Assembly (NCBI GenBank): GCA_019454835.1
Contig: JACFNP010000028.1
Coordinates: 1 to 46,616 of the forward strand
Direction: 5' to 3'
From: Rubellimicrobium sp.
GTDB taxonomy: Bacteria; Pseudomonadota; Alphaproteobacteria; Rhodobacterales; Rhodobacteraceae
DNA: 46,616 bases
A program made the position numbers and the translations under genes. The notes under the pieces were generated by a model. The model did no database searches, was not told the DNA's origin, and worked only from the letters and a program-made list of their open reading frames with translations. Shown here one piece after another: positions 9,638 through 17,372 of this stretch; the first letter of the stretch is position 1; every line of letters begins with the position of its first letter.

Positions 9638-10060
9638 TCAGCCGCCGCGCAGGCGGTCGCGCAGGGCCGACAGCGTCCGGCGCATCTCGTCCATCTCGTC
9701 CGGGCCCATGCCGGTGCGGGCGATGAAACATTCGGGCACATGCGCCGCCTTTTCGCCCAGGCTCCGGCCCGCGTCGGTCAGCGCCACGATCACCCGCCGT
9801 TCGTCCTGCGCGGCGCGGCTGCGGGCGACCCAGCCTGCCGCCTCCATGCGCTTGAGCAGCGGCGTGAGCGTGCTGCTGTCAAGATGCAGCGCGGCGCCGA
9901 TCTCGCCCACCGTCTGGCGGTCGCGGTCGTGCAGCGTCGAAAGCACCAGATATTGCGGATAGGTCAGGCCCAGCGGCTGCAACAGCGGCTGATAGGCCGC
10001 CTGCATGGCGCGGCTGGTGGAATAGAGTGCGAAACAGAGCATGTCGGCGGGTGCAAGCAT
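9638..10060 (-). CDS. ohrR: OhrR, MarR-family organic hydroperoxide sensor-repressor
   Basis: Dimeric winged-helix repressor of ohr that releases DNA when its N-terminal cysteine is oxidised by organic peroxide. The 140-residue protein contains [16 protein letters not shown] with the sensing cysteine at residue 9. It also has [11 protein letters not shown], the recognition region [28 protein letters not shown] and the wing [14 protein letters not shown]. The N-terminal extension before the cysteine is shorter than in the Xanthomonas protein. No ribosome site is visible before the ATG, and an operator-like repeat (10064-10080) begins 3 bases upstream, so a leaderless or autorepressed message is possible. 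Divergent from ohr, the classic arrangement. Confidence 0.94.
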   Translation of the reverse strand: MLAPADMLCFALYSTSRAMQAAYQPLLQPLGLTYPQYLVLSTLHDRDRQTVGEIGAALHLDSSTLTPLLKRMEAAGWVARSRAAQDERRVIVALTDAGRSLGEKAAHVPECFIARTGMGPDEMDEMRRTLSALRDRLRGG

Positions 10061-10063
10061 GTC

Positions 10064-10080
10064 GCACAGGTAATTTGTGC
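10064..10080. promoter_or_regulatory. Candidate second OhrR operator (ohrR side)
   Basis: GCACA and TGTGC arms enclose a 7-base AT-rich centre immediately upstream of the ohrR start. It resembles the stronger operator near ohr in being an AT-centred palindrome of similar width, but the half-sites are only partly alike. Autoregulation of ohrR is the expected use. Confidence 0.4.
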
Positions 10081-10099
10081 GCGATCATTTTGCAAGCGG

Positions 10100-10128
10100 T
10101 TGAATATGCCTGCCCGCAGCGCTAGATT
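10100..10128 (+). promoter_or_regulatory. Predicted ohr promoter
   Basis: TTGAAT (10100-10105) and TAGATT (10123-10128) are 17 bp apart, placing the transcription start near 10135, inside the operator palindrome at 10132-10146. A repressor bound there would block initiation. The predicted leader is about 30 nt, with AAGGAA ahead of the ohr ATG. Confidence 0.65.
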
Positions 10129-10131
10129 GCC

Positions 10132-10146
10132 TGCAATTCAATTGCA
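10132..10146. promoter_or_regulatory. OhrR operator of ohr
   Basis: A perfect 15-bp palindrome, TGCAATT-C-AATTGCA, lies just downstream of the predicted ohr -10 box. It matches the known OhrR site type (TACAATT-N-AATTGTA) in the central AATT-N-AATT part, with a swapped outer base pair. Between divergent ohrR and ohr this is the expected main operator. Confidence 0.8.
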
Positions 10147-10163
10147 CACGAAAGGAACGTGCC

Positions 10164-10589
10164 ATGTCCGTCGACGTGAAATACCGCACCGAAGCCACCG
10201 CCATGGGCGGCCGCGACGGCTGGAGCAAGCTCGACTCGGGTATGCTCTCGATCGCCATGGCCAGCCCGAAGGAACTGGGCGGCTCGGGCAAGGGCCACAA
10301 CCCCGAGGAACTGTTCGCGCTGGGCTATTCCGCCTGTTTCCTTGGCGCGATGAAGGTGGCCGCCGCCAATGAAAAGCTGGGGACCGTGCCCGACAACACC
10401 TCGGTGACCGCCAATGTCGGCATCGGCCCGCGCGGTGACGGCGGTTTCGGCATCGCCGTCAAGCTGACCGTGTCGATGCCGGGCGTTGACCGCGCCGTGG
10501 TCGAAAAGATCATCGAGCGCGGGCATTTCGTCTGCCCGTATTCCAACGCCACCAAGGGCAATATCGCGGTCGAGACCGTGCTGGTCTGA
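10164..10589 (+). CDS. ohr: Organic hydroperoxide resistance protein Ohr
   Basis: Cytoplasmic lipoyl/thiol-dependent peroxidase that reduces organic hydroperoxides and is a member of the OsmC/Ohr fold. At 141 residues it has the family length. The two catalytic cysteines are present in LGYSACFLGAMK (Cys58) and HFVCPYSNAT (Cys124), with the active-site Arg in MGGRDG and the Glu in NPEELFALGYS. Divergent from its repressor ohrR, with a perfect operator palindrome over its predicted transcription start. It ends in front of a strong bidirectional terminator shared with livM. Confidence 0.97.
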   Translation: MSVDVKYRTEATAMGGRDGWSKLDSGMLSIAMASPKELGGSGKGHNPEELFALGYSACFLGAMKVAAANEKLGTVPDNTSVTANVGIGPRGDGGFGIAVKLTVSMPGVDRAVVEKIIERGHFVCPYSNATKGNIAVETVLV

Positions 10590-10610
10590 AACAGCCTCCG
10601 GCACGAATCG

Positions 10611-10637
10611 AAACGGGGGGCCGCTGGCCCCCCGTTT
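10611..10637. terminator. Bidirectional intrinsic terminator (ohr / livM)
   Basis: A perfect 12-bp stem (AAACGGGGGGCC / GGCCCCCCGTTT) with loop GCT sits in the 51-bp gap between the convergent ohr and livM stops. A short T-run ends the stem on both strands. It can end transcription from both sides. Confidence 0.9.
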
Positions 10638-10640
10638 GCG

Positions 10641-11849
10641 TTACTTCCCGGCCTTGGCGCGGGGCATGAAGTCCGACACGCGCTTGCGTTCCTTCAATAT
10701 CCCCTGCGGGCGGAACAGGACGATGGCGCCCAGCATGACGGCGACCAGCATCCAGCGCAGATAGGCGCCGCGCGACGGCAGGTCGTCCGAGATCAGCCGC
10801 AGCGCCGGGGCCAGCCAGTCGATCATGGTCTCGGTTCCGGTCCACACGAACCAGATGACGAAGGCGCCGAGGATCGCGCCCTTGTTGTTGCCCGAGCCGC
10901 CCAGCATCAGCATCACCCAGATGATGAACGTCGCGTAAAGCGGCAGGAAGTGGCTGTAGTCGATGGCCACCATGTAGCTGGCATAGATCGCGCCGCCGAC
11001 GCCCATGATGAACGAACCGATGACGAAGGACTGGATGCGGAAATAGGTGACGGCCTTGCCGCTCATCGCGGCCGACTGTTCCTCGTCGCGGATGGCGCGC
11101 TGCATCCGGCCCCAGGGCGAGTTCGAGATACGCTCGAGCAGGAGATAGATGACCGCCAGCAGCACCGCAACGATGAGAAAGTTCACGAAGGAATAGTCGC
11201 GCGCCCCGAGCGGCGAGAGCCAGTCGACGAGCCATTGCGGCTCCCACGAACAATTCGGCTGCTTCACGAGGCACAGCCAGGGCTGGGGGATGCCGCGCAG
11301 CGGTTGCGGGCCGTTGGCAAGCCAGCGTTCGTTCTGGAAGATGAGGCGGATGATTTCCGCGATGCCCAGCGTTGCGATGGCCAGGAAGTCCGCGCGCAGC
11401 CGCAGCACCGGGATGGCGACCAGCCAGCCAAGGATCGCCGAGACGATCCCGGCCACCAGGATGCCGACCAGATAGGGCATCCCCAGACCGAAGGCCTGCG
11501 CCGAATAGCTGGCCAGCACGCCCTCGGGCATGGTGGTCGTCACCAGCGCCGAGGTGAAGGCGCCGATGGAGAAGAACGCCGCGATTCCGAAGTTCACATG
11601 GCCCGACATGCCCCATTGGCTGTTCAGGCCGAGGCTGAGGATCGCGTAGATCATCGCCATCGTCGAGAACGAGGCCACATAGGTGAACACGCCCGCATTC
11701 AGCGACGTGGCAAGAAGCCAGGTGATGACGAAGGCGGCGATGATCGACAGGACCACCTTCACCAGCCGGCTGCCCGGAATGACCATCAGGCCGAGCAGGA
11801 ACAGCGGCAGGATGAAAAACGAGCCGCGTGCGAGTTGTGCGGAGTCCAT
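10641..11849 (-). CDS. livM: Branched-chain amino acid ABC transporter permease (LivM type)
   Basis: Inner-membrane permease of 402 residues. The N-terminal helices are followed by the LivM core MAMIYAILSLGLNSQWGMSGHVNFGIAAFFSIGAF and the ATPase-coupling region RADFLAIATLGIAEIIRLIFQNE. A long extracytoplasmic insert (GIPQPWLCLVKQPNCSWEPQ) separates later helices. It lies 3 bp downstream of livH and is the last gene of livG-livF-livH-livM. It ends at the terminator at 10611-10637. The family moves leucine, isoleucine, valine, but also urea or other amides; no urt-specific feature was recognised. No substrate-binding protein gene is adjacent. Confidence 0.92.
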   Translation of the reverse strand: MDSAQLARGSFFILPLFLLGLMVIPGSRLVKVVLSIIAAFVITWLLATSLNAGVFTYVASFSTMAMIYAILSLGLNSQWGMSGHVNFGIAAFFSIGAFTSALVTTTMPEGVLASYSAQAFGLGMPYLVGILVAGIVSAILGWLVAIPVLRLRADFLAIATLGIAEIIRLIFQNERWLANGPQPLRGIPQPWLCLVKQPNCSWEPQWLVDWLSPLGARDYSFVNFLIVAVLLAVIYLLLERISNSPWGRMQRAIRDEEQSAAMSGKAVTYFRIQSFVIGSFIMGVGGAIYASYMVAIDYSHFLPLYATFIIWVMLMLGGSGNNKGAILGAFVIWFVWTGTETMIDWLAPALRLISDDLPSRGAYLRWMLVAVMLGAIVLFRPQGILKERKRVSDFMPRAKAGK

Positions 11850-11852
11850 CGC

Positions 11853-12923
11853 TCAGTCCCCTCCCATGGTGAACAGGCCCATCGGTCGGACGATCAGCAC
11901 CAAGATCATCAGCATGAATGCCACGCCGGGGCCGTAGGTCGGGTCGATGAACGCGGACGAGAGCTGGAACGCCACGCCGATGATCATTGCACCGATGAAG
12001 GCGCCGACCGGGCTGCCGATCCCGCCGAGGATGGTTCCGGCGAACAGCGGCAGCAGCAGCACGAAGCCCATCTCGGGGCGCACCTGCGACGCAAGGCCAT
12101 ACATGACCCCGCCAAGGGCGGCGAGCGACCCGGCGATGATCCAGGTCCACTGGATCACCCGCTCGGTGTTGATGCCGCGCACCTGCGCCAGGTCGGGGTT
12201 GTTGGCGGTGGCGCGCATCGCCTTGCCCATGCGGGTGCGTTCCAGCAGCACCCAGACCAGCCCGACCATGAGCAGCGCCAGCACGAGGATGAACAGCTTG
12301 TCGGCCTGAATGGTGATGCCGAAGGGCAGTTGCATCGCCGGATTGGCGCGGCCCTGATAGTAGAAGTGATAGTCCGCGCCCCAGATCAGATAGATGATCG
12401 AGCGCAGGAAGAACATCGCCGCCAGCGAGGCCATGGTCAGCAGCACCACCGACGCGCCCCGCCGCCGCAGCGGGCGAAACAGCGCGAAATCGACGCCCAG
12501 CGACAGTGCCGCCACCACCGGCGCGGCGAGGATCATCGCCAGCAGCAGCCCCCAGCCGAACGAGAACGAACCGATCGCCTCGTATCCCGGCAGCACCTGC
12601 ATGAGCGCGAAGGCAACGAAGGCGCCGATGGTCATCATGTCGCCATGGGCGAAGTTCGAGAACTTCAGCACCCCGTAAACCAGCGTCAGCCCCACCGACC
12701 CCAGCGCGAGAATGCCGCCGAGCATGATGCCCTCGACGGTCAGGTTGAGCATGGTCGTGGTGCTCTTGCCGTTGATGGCCCCGAACACCCAGAACAGGAC
12801 GAAGATCGCGATGATCGCGATATACAGCGGCCAGCGGCTGTTGCCGGTCGCGCCCTCGCGGCTCACACGCTCCTGTGCGGGCGGCTCGTCACCTGTGGCG
12901 ATCGTGGAATTGTCAGTCGTCAT
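11853..12923 (-). CDS. livH: Branched-chain amino acid ABC transporter permease (LivH type)
   Basis: Inner-membrane permease of 356 residues. The N-terminus is a hydrophilic stretch of about 25 residues before the first helix. The LivH core is clear: LTVEGIMLGGILALGSVGLTLVYGVLKFSNFAHGDMMTIGAF, then GKAMRATANNPDLAQVRGINTERV (coupling helix) and GTILGGIGSPVGAFIGAMIIG. At about 60 residues longer than E. coli LivH it matches the extended alphaproteobacterial form. It is 39 bp after livF and 3 bp before livM. It forms the transmembrane pore with LivM and is powered by LivG/LivF. Confidence 0.93.
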   Translation of the reverse strand: MTTDNSTIATGDEPPAQERVSREGATGNSRWPLYIAIIAIFVLFWVFGAINGKSTTTMLNLTVEGIMLGGILALGSVGLTLVYGVLKFSNFAHGDMMTIGAFVAFALMQVLPGYEAIGSFSFGWGLLLAMILAAPVVAALSLGVDFALFRPLRRRGASVVLLTMASLAAMFFLRSIIYLIWGADYHFYYQGRANPAMQLPFGITIQADKLFILVLALLMVGLVWVLLERTRMGKAMRATANNPDLAQVRGINTERVIQWTWIIAGSLAALGGVMYGLASQVRPEMGFVLLLPLFAGTILGGIGSPVGAFIGAMIIGVAFQLSSAFIDPTYGPGVAFMLMILVLIVRPMGLFTMGGD

Positions 12924-12962
12924 GATACCCCCGGACTCGACGCGCGCATGTGGCCTCCGGCC

Positions 12963-13673
12963 TCAGCCTCCAAGATAAAGCCGACCCACTTCGGGATCGT
13001 TGAGCAGGCCGGGGCCGGTGCCCTCGAAGCGGTTCTCGCCTGCCGCCAGCACATAGCCGCGGCTGGACATGGCCAGCGACAGCTTGGCGTTCTGCTCGAC
13101 GATCAGCATCGCCGGGCCGTCGTTGCGGTTGATCTCGGCGATCCGCTCGAAGATCATCGACACCATGACGGGCGACAGGCCCGCCGAGGGTTCGTCCATC
13201 AGGACCAGTTTCGGGTCCAGCATCAGCGCCGCGCCCATGGCGACCATCTGCCGTTCGCCACCCGACATCTTGCCCGCGCGCTGGCGGCGGCGTTCCTTGA
13301 GCCGGGGGAACAGGTCGTAGATGCGCGCCTTGCGATCCTCAAGCGAGGCCTCGCGCAGCAGGAACGCCCCCATTTCAAGGTTTTCCTCGACCGTCAGCTC
13401 GGTAAAGACATTCGCCACCTGCGGCACGTAGCACATGCCCAGCTCGACGATCTGGTAGGGTTCGCGGTGGGTGATGTCGTGGCCGTCGAAGCGGATGCTG
13501 CCCGTCTTGGGATGCAGCAGGCCGAAGACCGATTTCATCAGCGTGGACTTGCCCGCACCGTTCGGGCCGATGATCGAGACGATCTCGCCGGCTTCGACGG
13601 TCATCGAAACGTCGCGCAGGATTTCGCTGTCACCGTAACCTGCGGTGATGCCGTTCACTTCAAGCAGTGGCAT
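12963..13673 (-). CDS. livF: Branched-chain amino acid ABC transporter ATP-binding protein (LivF type)
   Basis: A 236-residue cytoplasmic ATPase subunit. Walker A is GPNGAGKST, the signature is MSGGERQMVAMGAAL, Walker B is PKLVLMDEPSAGLSP, and the switch histidine is replaced by Gln in IVEQNAKLSL, as usual for LivF. Start chosen at MPLLEVNGITAGYGDSE (ATG 13673), inside the 3' end of livG (14-bp overlap), which implies coupling. It pairs with LivG to energise the LivH-LivM pore. Confidence 0.95.
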   Translation of the reverse strand: MPLLEVNGITAGYGDSEILRDVSMTVEAGEIVSIIGPNGAGKSTLMKSVFGLLHPKTGSIRFDGHDITHREPYQIVELGMCYVPQVANVFTELTVEENLEMGAFLLREASLEDRKARIYDLFPRLKERRRQRAGKMSGGERQMVAMGAALMLDPKLVLMDEPSAGLSPVMVSMIFERIAEINRNDGPAMLIVEQNAKLSLAMSSRGYVLAAGENRFEGTGPGLLNDPEVGRLYLGG

Positions 13674-14460
13674 ACTGGCCCCCCAGATACGCTTCGAGGA
13701 CACGGGGGTCGTTCTGCACTTCTTCGGGCCGCCCGACCATGAGGTCGCGGCCCTCGCTCATGACGATGACCGGGTTGCAGAGGTTCATCACCATGTTCAT
13801 GTCGTGCTCGATGAGCAGGAAGGTGATCCCGCGTTCGCGGCGCAGGGTCTCGATGTTCTCGGAAATCCGCTTCATCAGCGTCCGGTTCACCCCGGCGGCC
13901 GGTTCGTCGAGCAGCACGATCTTGGGATCGGTCATCAGCGTCCGGGCCAGTTCGAGCAGCTTCTTCTGCCCGCCCGACAGCTTGCCCGCGTATTCCTCGG
14001 TCACATGGGTCAGTTCGACGAAGGCAAGGACTTCCTCGGCACGGGCGCGGATTTCCTCTTCCTGACGACGCACCTCGGCGGGGCGGATCCAGCAGTTCCA
14101 GAATTTCTCGCCGATCTGGTCGGGCGCCACGAGCATCAGGTTCTCGATGACCGACATGCTCGGATGTTCGCGCGGAATCTGGAAGGTGCGGCACATGCCG
14201 CGCTTGAATACCTCGTGCGGAGGCAGGGCGGTGATGTCCTCGTCGCCGAGGAACACCCGTCCCGCATCGGGGCGGAAGAAGCCGGTGATGACGTTGAACA
14301 TCGTGGTCTTTCCGGCGCCGTTCGGGCCGATCAGACCTGTGATGGTGTTTTCCTCGACCTCGAAGCTGCAATGGTCGATGGCACGAAGACCGCCGAAATC
14401 CTTGACCAGCCCTTCGACCCGCAAAAGGGGACGCTTGCCCTGCGGCGCTGCTGTACTCAC
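13660..14460 (-). CDS. livG: Branched-chain amino acid ABC transporter ATP-binding protein (LivG type)
   Basis: A 266-residue ATPase subunit with Walker A GPNGAGKTT, signature LSGGQKKLLELARTL, Walker B PKIVLLDEPAAGVN and the LivG-type segment HEVFKRGMCRTFQIPREHPSMSV. Start assigned to a GTG at 14460 (VSTAAPQGKRPLLRVEGL) behind a good GGGAGGA site; the only in-frame ATG is 144 bp further upstream and would read through the promoter region. First gene of the operon. Its upstream region carries an inverted repeat (14481-14499) and the repeat R1. Confidence 0.93.
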   Translation of the reverse strand: MSTAAPQGKRPLLRVEGLVKDFGGLRAIDHCSFEVEENTITGLIGPNGAGKTTMFNVITGFFRPDAGRVFLGDEDITALPPHEVFKRGMCRTFQIPREHPSMSVIENLMLVAPDQIGEKFWNCWIRPAEVRRQEEEIRARAEEVLAFVELTHVTEEYAGKLSGGQKKLLELARTLMTDPKIVLLDEPAAGVNRTLMKRISENIETLRRERGITFLLIEHDMNMVMNLCNPVIVMSEGRDLMVGRPEEVQNDPRVLEAYLGGQYATA

Positions 14461-14480
14461 CAGGTCCTCCCTGTTCCTCC

Positions 14481-14499
14481 AGTTACTTGCGATGTAACT
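14481..14499. promoter_or_regulatory. Inverted repeat in front of livG
   Basis: AGTTAC and GTAACT arms (6 bp each, 7-base spacer) lie 21 bp before the livG GTG and its ribosome site. A possible -35 TTGACG lies about 55 bp further upstream. This could be an operator or a leader hairpin. Confidence 0.35.
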
Positions 14500-14607
14500 T
14501 GTTTCGAGGATTCGAGGTATATGACACCGTTTCGTCGGCTCCGTCAAACAGCAAGCGACAGAATGTTCCCCGCCGTGTCGGGGCGTGGCGGGGGCGAACG
14601 CCACATC

Positions 14608-14697
14608 CCGTCATTGCGAGGCGAAGCCGAAGCAACCTCGACCGCTCGTGCATTGCATCGGGGTTGCTTCGTCGGCTGCGCCTCCTCGCAATGACGG
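14608..14697 (+). repeat. Palindromic repeat R1 (forward: short arm-loop-long arm)
   Basis: Begins CCGTCATTGCGAGG and ends CCTCGCAATGACGG. The left arm is short with mini-stem GGC-GAA-GCC; the right arm is long with GGC-GCA-GCC. The loop holds the conserved CCGCTC start. An inverted GGGCAATCGGGCG flank follows at about 14709. It lies upstream of livG in a 510-bp stretch (14461-14970) that has no gene. The rest of that stretch holds copies of two sequence modules also found beside R6, and a large hairpin (14819-14882). Confidence 0.9.
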
Positions 14698-14818
14698 AAG
14701 ATGCACATCGCCCGATTGCCCTGCCTTGCCGGGGGACGGGTCCGCCCGAGGGCAATCGCATATGGCGAACAGCCAGCGAGCGGCCCGAGGATTTCCCCCT
14801 TCGGGCGTGCGCAGCACG

Positions 14819-14882
14819 ACCGGCGCCCGCCCCGCCCCCCAGGGCGGGCGCATCCGCGCCCCCCCTCGGTGCGGGCGCCGGT
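14819..14882. terminator. Large GC-rich nested hairpin after the PLP enzyme gene
   Basis: Outer arms of 12 bp pair perfectly (ACCGGCGCCCGC 14819-14830, GCGGGCGCCGGT 14871-14882). Alternatively, 10-bp arms at 14823-14832 and 14842-14851 pair around a 9-base loop. The two folds compete. No T-run follows. It is 90 bp downstream of the PLP gene stop, so a 3' stability or termination role is possible. Confidence 0.4.
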
Positions 14883-14970
14883 CATGCTGCCCCACCGTTG
14901 CACCACGCGGCCTGCCGCGCAGGTCAAATGCGATAGCCCTGGGATCGGCCTTCGGGCGGCGCCCCCGCCG

Positions 14971-16167
14971 TCAGTCCGGCCAGCGCAGCGCCGCCGTCGC
15001 GTCGCGCGGGGCGGGGGCCAGCGCGTCGGCTGCGCGGGGTGCGGCCATGACGGTGCGCAGGGCGTCGGCGACGGTTGCGGCCTCGCCCTCGTGCAGGTTG
15101 CAGGGGTCGAGGTGGATGTGGCCAAGGTCGGCCTCGTCGTCGCGCACGATCACCGGCGGGGTGCCTGCGGCCAGTGCGCGGGCCAGTCCGGCGGCAGAAA
15201 AGCCGCTTTCGGGCGTGACGGCCACTTCCAGACGATCAAGCGGGTTGCCGGTCGGATCGGGCACGATCCGCGCCGCAATTCCCGGCTGGCCGTCCAGCGC
15301 CGCCCGCCAGAGCGCCAGCGCCGCGCCCTCGCGCGTGCGGATGGCGGCGTGGTCGCGCGCGGCCCAGGCATCGAGGGCCGCCATGACCCCGGCGACCGAT
15401 TCCTTGCCGACCTTCATGCCGCGCCCGATGCCTCGGTTCTGAAGATACGCCGCCCGAACCAGATCCTTGCGCCCCGCGACGATCCCCGAGGTCGGGCCGG
15501 ACAGGAACTTGTGCCCCGAATAGATCACCAGATCGGCACCCTCGGTCAGAAAGCCGCGCAGGTCGTATTCCGAGGCGGCATCGACGATGACCGGAATGCG
15601 CCGGGGGCGGCAGACCGCCACCACCTCGGACAGGGACAACTGGCCATAGCCCATGACGTGGTGCGAAACGACATGCAGCACGGCCGCCGTCCTCTCGGTG
15701 ATCGCGCCCGCGACATGGTAGTCCATCGCCATGCCGACATCCCCGGCCAGCACCACCCGCGCCCCGGCCAGCCGCACCGCCTGCGCGACGGGCGCGCCGT
15801 AGTTCACCGCGTGACCGGCCTGAAGGATCACCTCGCGCGGGTTGTCGCCGGTCCGCCGGGGCAGGCGTTCGATGGCGTGCAGGTCCGCACCCGTCATGGT
15901 GCCCGCAACGGCAAGGGTGATCGCCGCCGACGAACTGGCGGTGACGAACCCGGCCCCGGCGCCGGTGGCCCGCGCGATGCAGGCCGAGGCGCGGCGTTGC
16001 AGGTCGTCGATCTCGACGAATTCACCGGCGATGGCGGCCATCGCGGCGACGGCCTCGGGGTGGATGATCGAGGCGCCGAGCGCGGTCATGGTCCCGGCGA
16101 CATTGATGACCGGGCGCAGGCCGAGACGGGCGCGGATGTCGCTGTTGCCTGGGACGGATGCGGTCAT
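14971..16167 (-). CDS. PLP-dependent enzyme, SelA/DgaE-like (aminotransferase fold)
   Basis: A 398-residue cytoplasmic enzyme of the fold-type I PLP family. The pattern [23 protein letters not shown] at the start, [15 protein letters not shown], the pyridine-binding VDAASEYDL and the PLP lysine in [14 protein letters not shown] resemble the SelA-related group that includes D-glucosaminate-6-phosphate ammonia-lyase. It is not a true selenocysteine synthase: it is shorter than SelA and no sel genes are near. The substrate is unknown. Start set at [14 protein letters not shown] (ATG 16167); the frame continues upstream only into repeat R2. It stands alone between R2 and a hairpin region. Confidence 0.75.
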   Translation of the reverse strand: MTASVPGNSDIRARLGLRPVINVAGTMTALGASIIHPEAVAAMAAIAGEFVEIDDLQRRASACIARATGAGAGFVTASSSAAITLAVAGTMTGADLHAIERLPRRTGDNPREVILQAGHAVNYGAPVAQAVRLAGARVVLAGDVGMAMDYHVAGAITERTAAVLHVVSHHVMGYGQLSLSEVVAVCRPRRIPVIVDAASEYDLRGFLTEGADLVIYSGHKFLSGPTSGIVAGRKDLVRAAYLQNRGIGRGMKVGKESVAGVMAALDAWAARDHAAIRTREGAALALWRAALDGQPGIAARIVPDPTGNPLDRLEVAVTPESGFSAAGLARALAAGTPPVIVRDDEADLGHIHLDPCNLHEGEAATVADALRTVMAAPRAADALAPAPRDATAALRWPD

Positions 16168-16263
16168 GCGGGCCTCGCGGATTGGCGCGGTCCGTTGTCG
16201 GCTGCCGGGGTGGCGAGCGCAAGCCAAGGCGGGGGGCCGGGGCAATCGGGCGATGTGCATCTT

Positions 16264-16354
16264 CCGTCATTGCGAGGAGGCGCAGCCGACGAAGCAACCC
16301 CGACGTTGTGTGAAAGAGGTCGAGGTTGCTTCGGCTTCGCCTCGCGGGTGACGG
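16264..16354 (-). repeat. Palindromic repeat R2 (reverse orientation)
   Basis: Left arm long (GGC-GCA-GCC), right arm short (GGC-GAA-GCC). The right tip reads CGCGGGTGACGG instead of CGCAATGACGG, as in the extra arm beside R3. A GGCAATCGGGCG flank is on the left (16241) and an inverted form (CCGATTGCCCC) on the right, so both ends carry flank A. Located between the alpha/beta hydrolase and PLP genes. Confidence 0.88.
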
Positions 16355-16382
16355 AGGATGCCGATTGCCCCGGCGCGATGCC

Positions 16383-17288
16383 CTATTCCCAGTCCTCGCG
16401 CAGGACATCGCGCAGCAGCGCGGCCACCTGTTCGGGATGCGTGACCGGCAGGTAATGGCCGCCGCCCGCGACGGTTTCCTGCTTGGCGGCGCGGTTCCAT
16501 TCCGCCAGCGTTCCCGGCGCGCGCTGCGGCACCGTGGTGTCGGCGTCGCCCCAGATCGCCACGACGGGCACATCGGCCTGCGCAAGGCTGCGATGCGCCT
16601 GTTCCTGCTGCTGGCCCATGTGGCGCAGCGACGACAGCGCGGCGCGCAGGAAACCCCGGCGTTGCAGTTCGCCCTCGCACAGCGCGGCGAGTTCGGGCGT
16701 GCCGCCCATCCGCCGCCGCAGGATGCGCGGCGCGGCGGCGATGAAAAGCCGGTCACCGATGCCCTTGGCGTCGCGCACAAGGCGCAGGCCGCGCGGGTTC
16801 GTGGCGGCAACGCCTGAGGGCGCGATCAGCACCAGCCGCTTGACCCGGCCCGGATTGGCCGCCGCCCAGTCGGTGGCGATGGCACCGCCAAGGCCGTGCC
16901 CCAGAAGGGTGAGGTCTTCGCCCAGACCGTAATGATCGAGCAGCGCGTCCAGTTGCTGGCGAAAGAATTCGGGCGTCTGTTCGCCGCGCGCATTGTCGGA
17001 ATAGCCGCGCCCGTAAAGATCGTAGGTCAGGACGCGGTAGCCGAGGTCGGCCAGTCCGGGCGTCAGCGCGTCCCACAGGGGCGAGGGCGTCGCATGGCCG
17101 TGGATCGCCACGATCACCGGCCCGCGCGCCGGTCCGTGCCACAGCGCATGTGTCGCGCCCTGTGGCAGGGCGACGATGTCGCCGGGGGCACGGCTCTGGT
17201 CGGGCAGGCCGCGCCGCGCCTCGGCCAGGTCGGGCCAGAGGACAAGCAGGATCACCAGGACCAGCAGCACGATACCGACCCAGATCAT
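16383..17288 (-). CDS. Membrane-anchored alpha/beta-hydrolase-fold protein lacking the nucleophile serine
   Basis: A 301-residue protein. One N-terminal hydrophobic helix (IWVGIVLLVLVILLVLW) anchors it, and an alpha/beta-hydrolase domain follows: VIVAIHGHATPSPLWD (oxyanion region), YDLYGRGYSD, the elbow LLGHGLGGAIA, IWGDADTTVP (acid) and GGGHYLPVTHPE (histidine). The elbow reads G-H-G-L-G where active members have G-H-S-x-G. The codon at 16893-16895 is GGC (Gly132), one base from AGC (Ser). The acid and base are kept. It may be inactive, may use another residue, or may carry a recent mutation. Start at MIWVG behind AAAGGGAA. It is 84 bp after the HAD gene on the same strand; the substrate is unknown. 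Confidence 0.82.
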   Translation of the reverse strand: MIWVGIVLLVLVILLVLWPDLAEARRGLPDQSRAPGDIVALPQGATHALWHGPARGPVIVAIHGHATPSPLWDALTPGLADLGYRVLTYDLYGRGYSDNARGEQTPEFFRQQLDALLDHYGLGEDLTLLGHGLGGAIATDWAAANPGRVKRLVLIAPSGVAATNPRGLRLVRDAKGIGDRLFIAAAPRILRRRMGGTPELAALCEGELQRRGFLRAALSSLRHMGQQQEQAHRSLAQADVPVVAIWGDADTTVPQRAPGTLAEWNRAAKQETVAGGGHYLPVTHPEQVAALLRDVLREDWE

Positions 17289-17372
17289 GCGACGGTTCCC
17301 TTTCGCTTGCCGCACATCATGTCGGCAAGCCTGGCCGCGAATCTGGGCGCGAGAATGGCGCGCAGGTGGCGA

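Noticed and set aside
10950..13742. 930-codon open plus-strand frame across the liv genes
   Set aside because: It lies entirely opposite livM, livH and livF, which are well supported; the product is low-complexity (Arg, His, Asp, Gln) with no motif.
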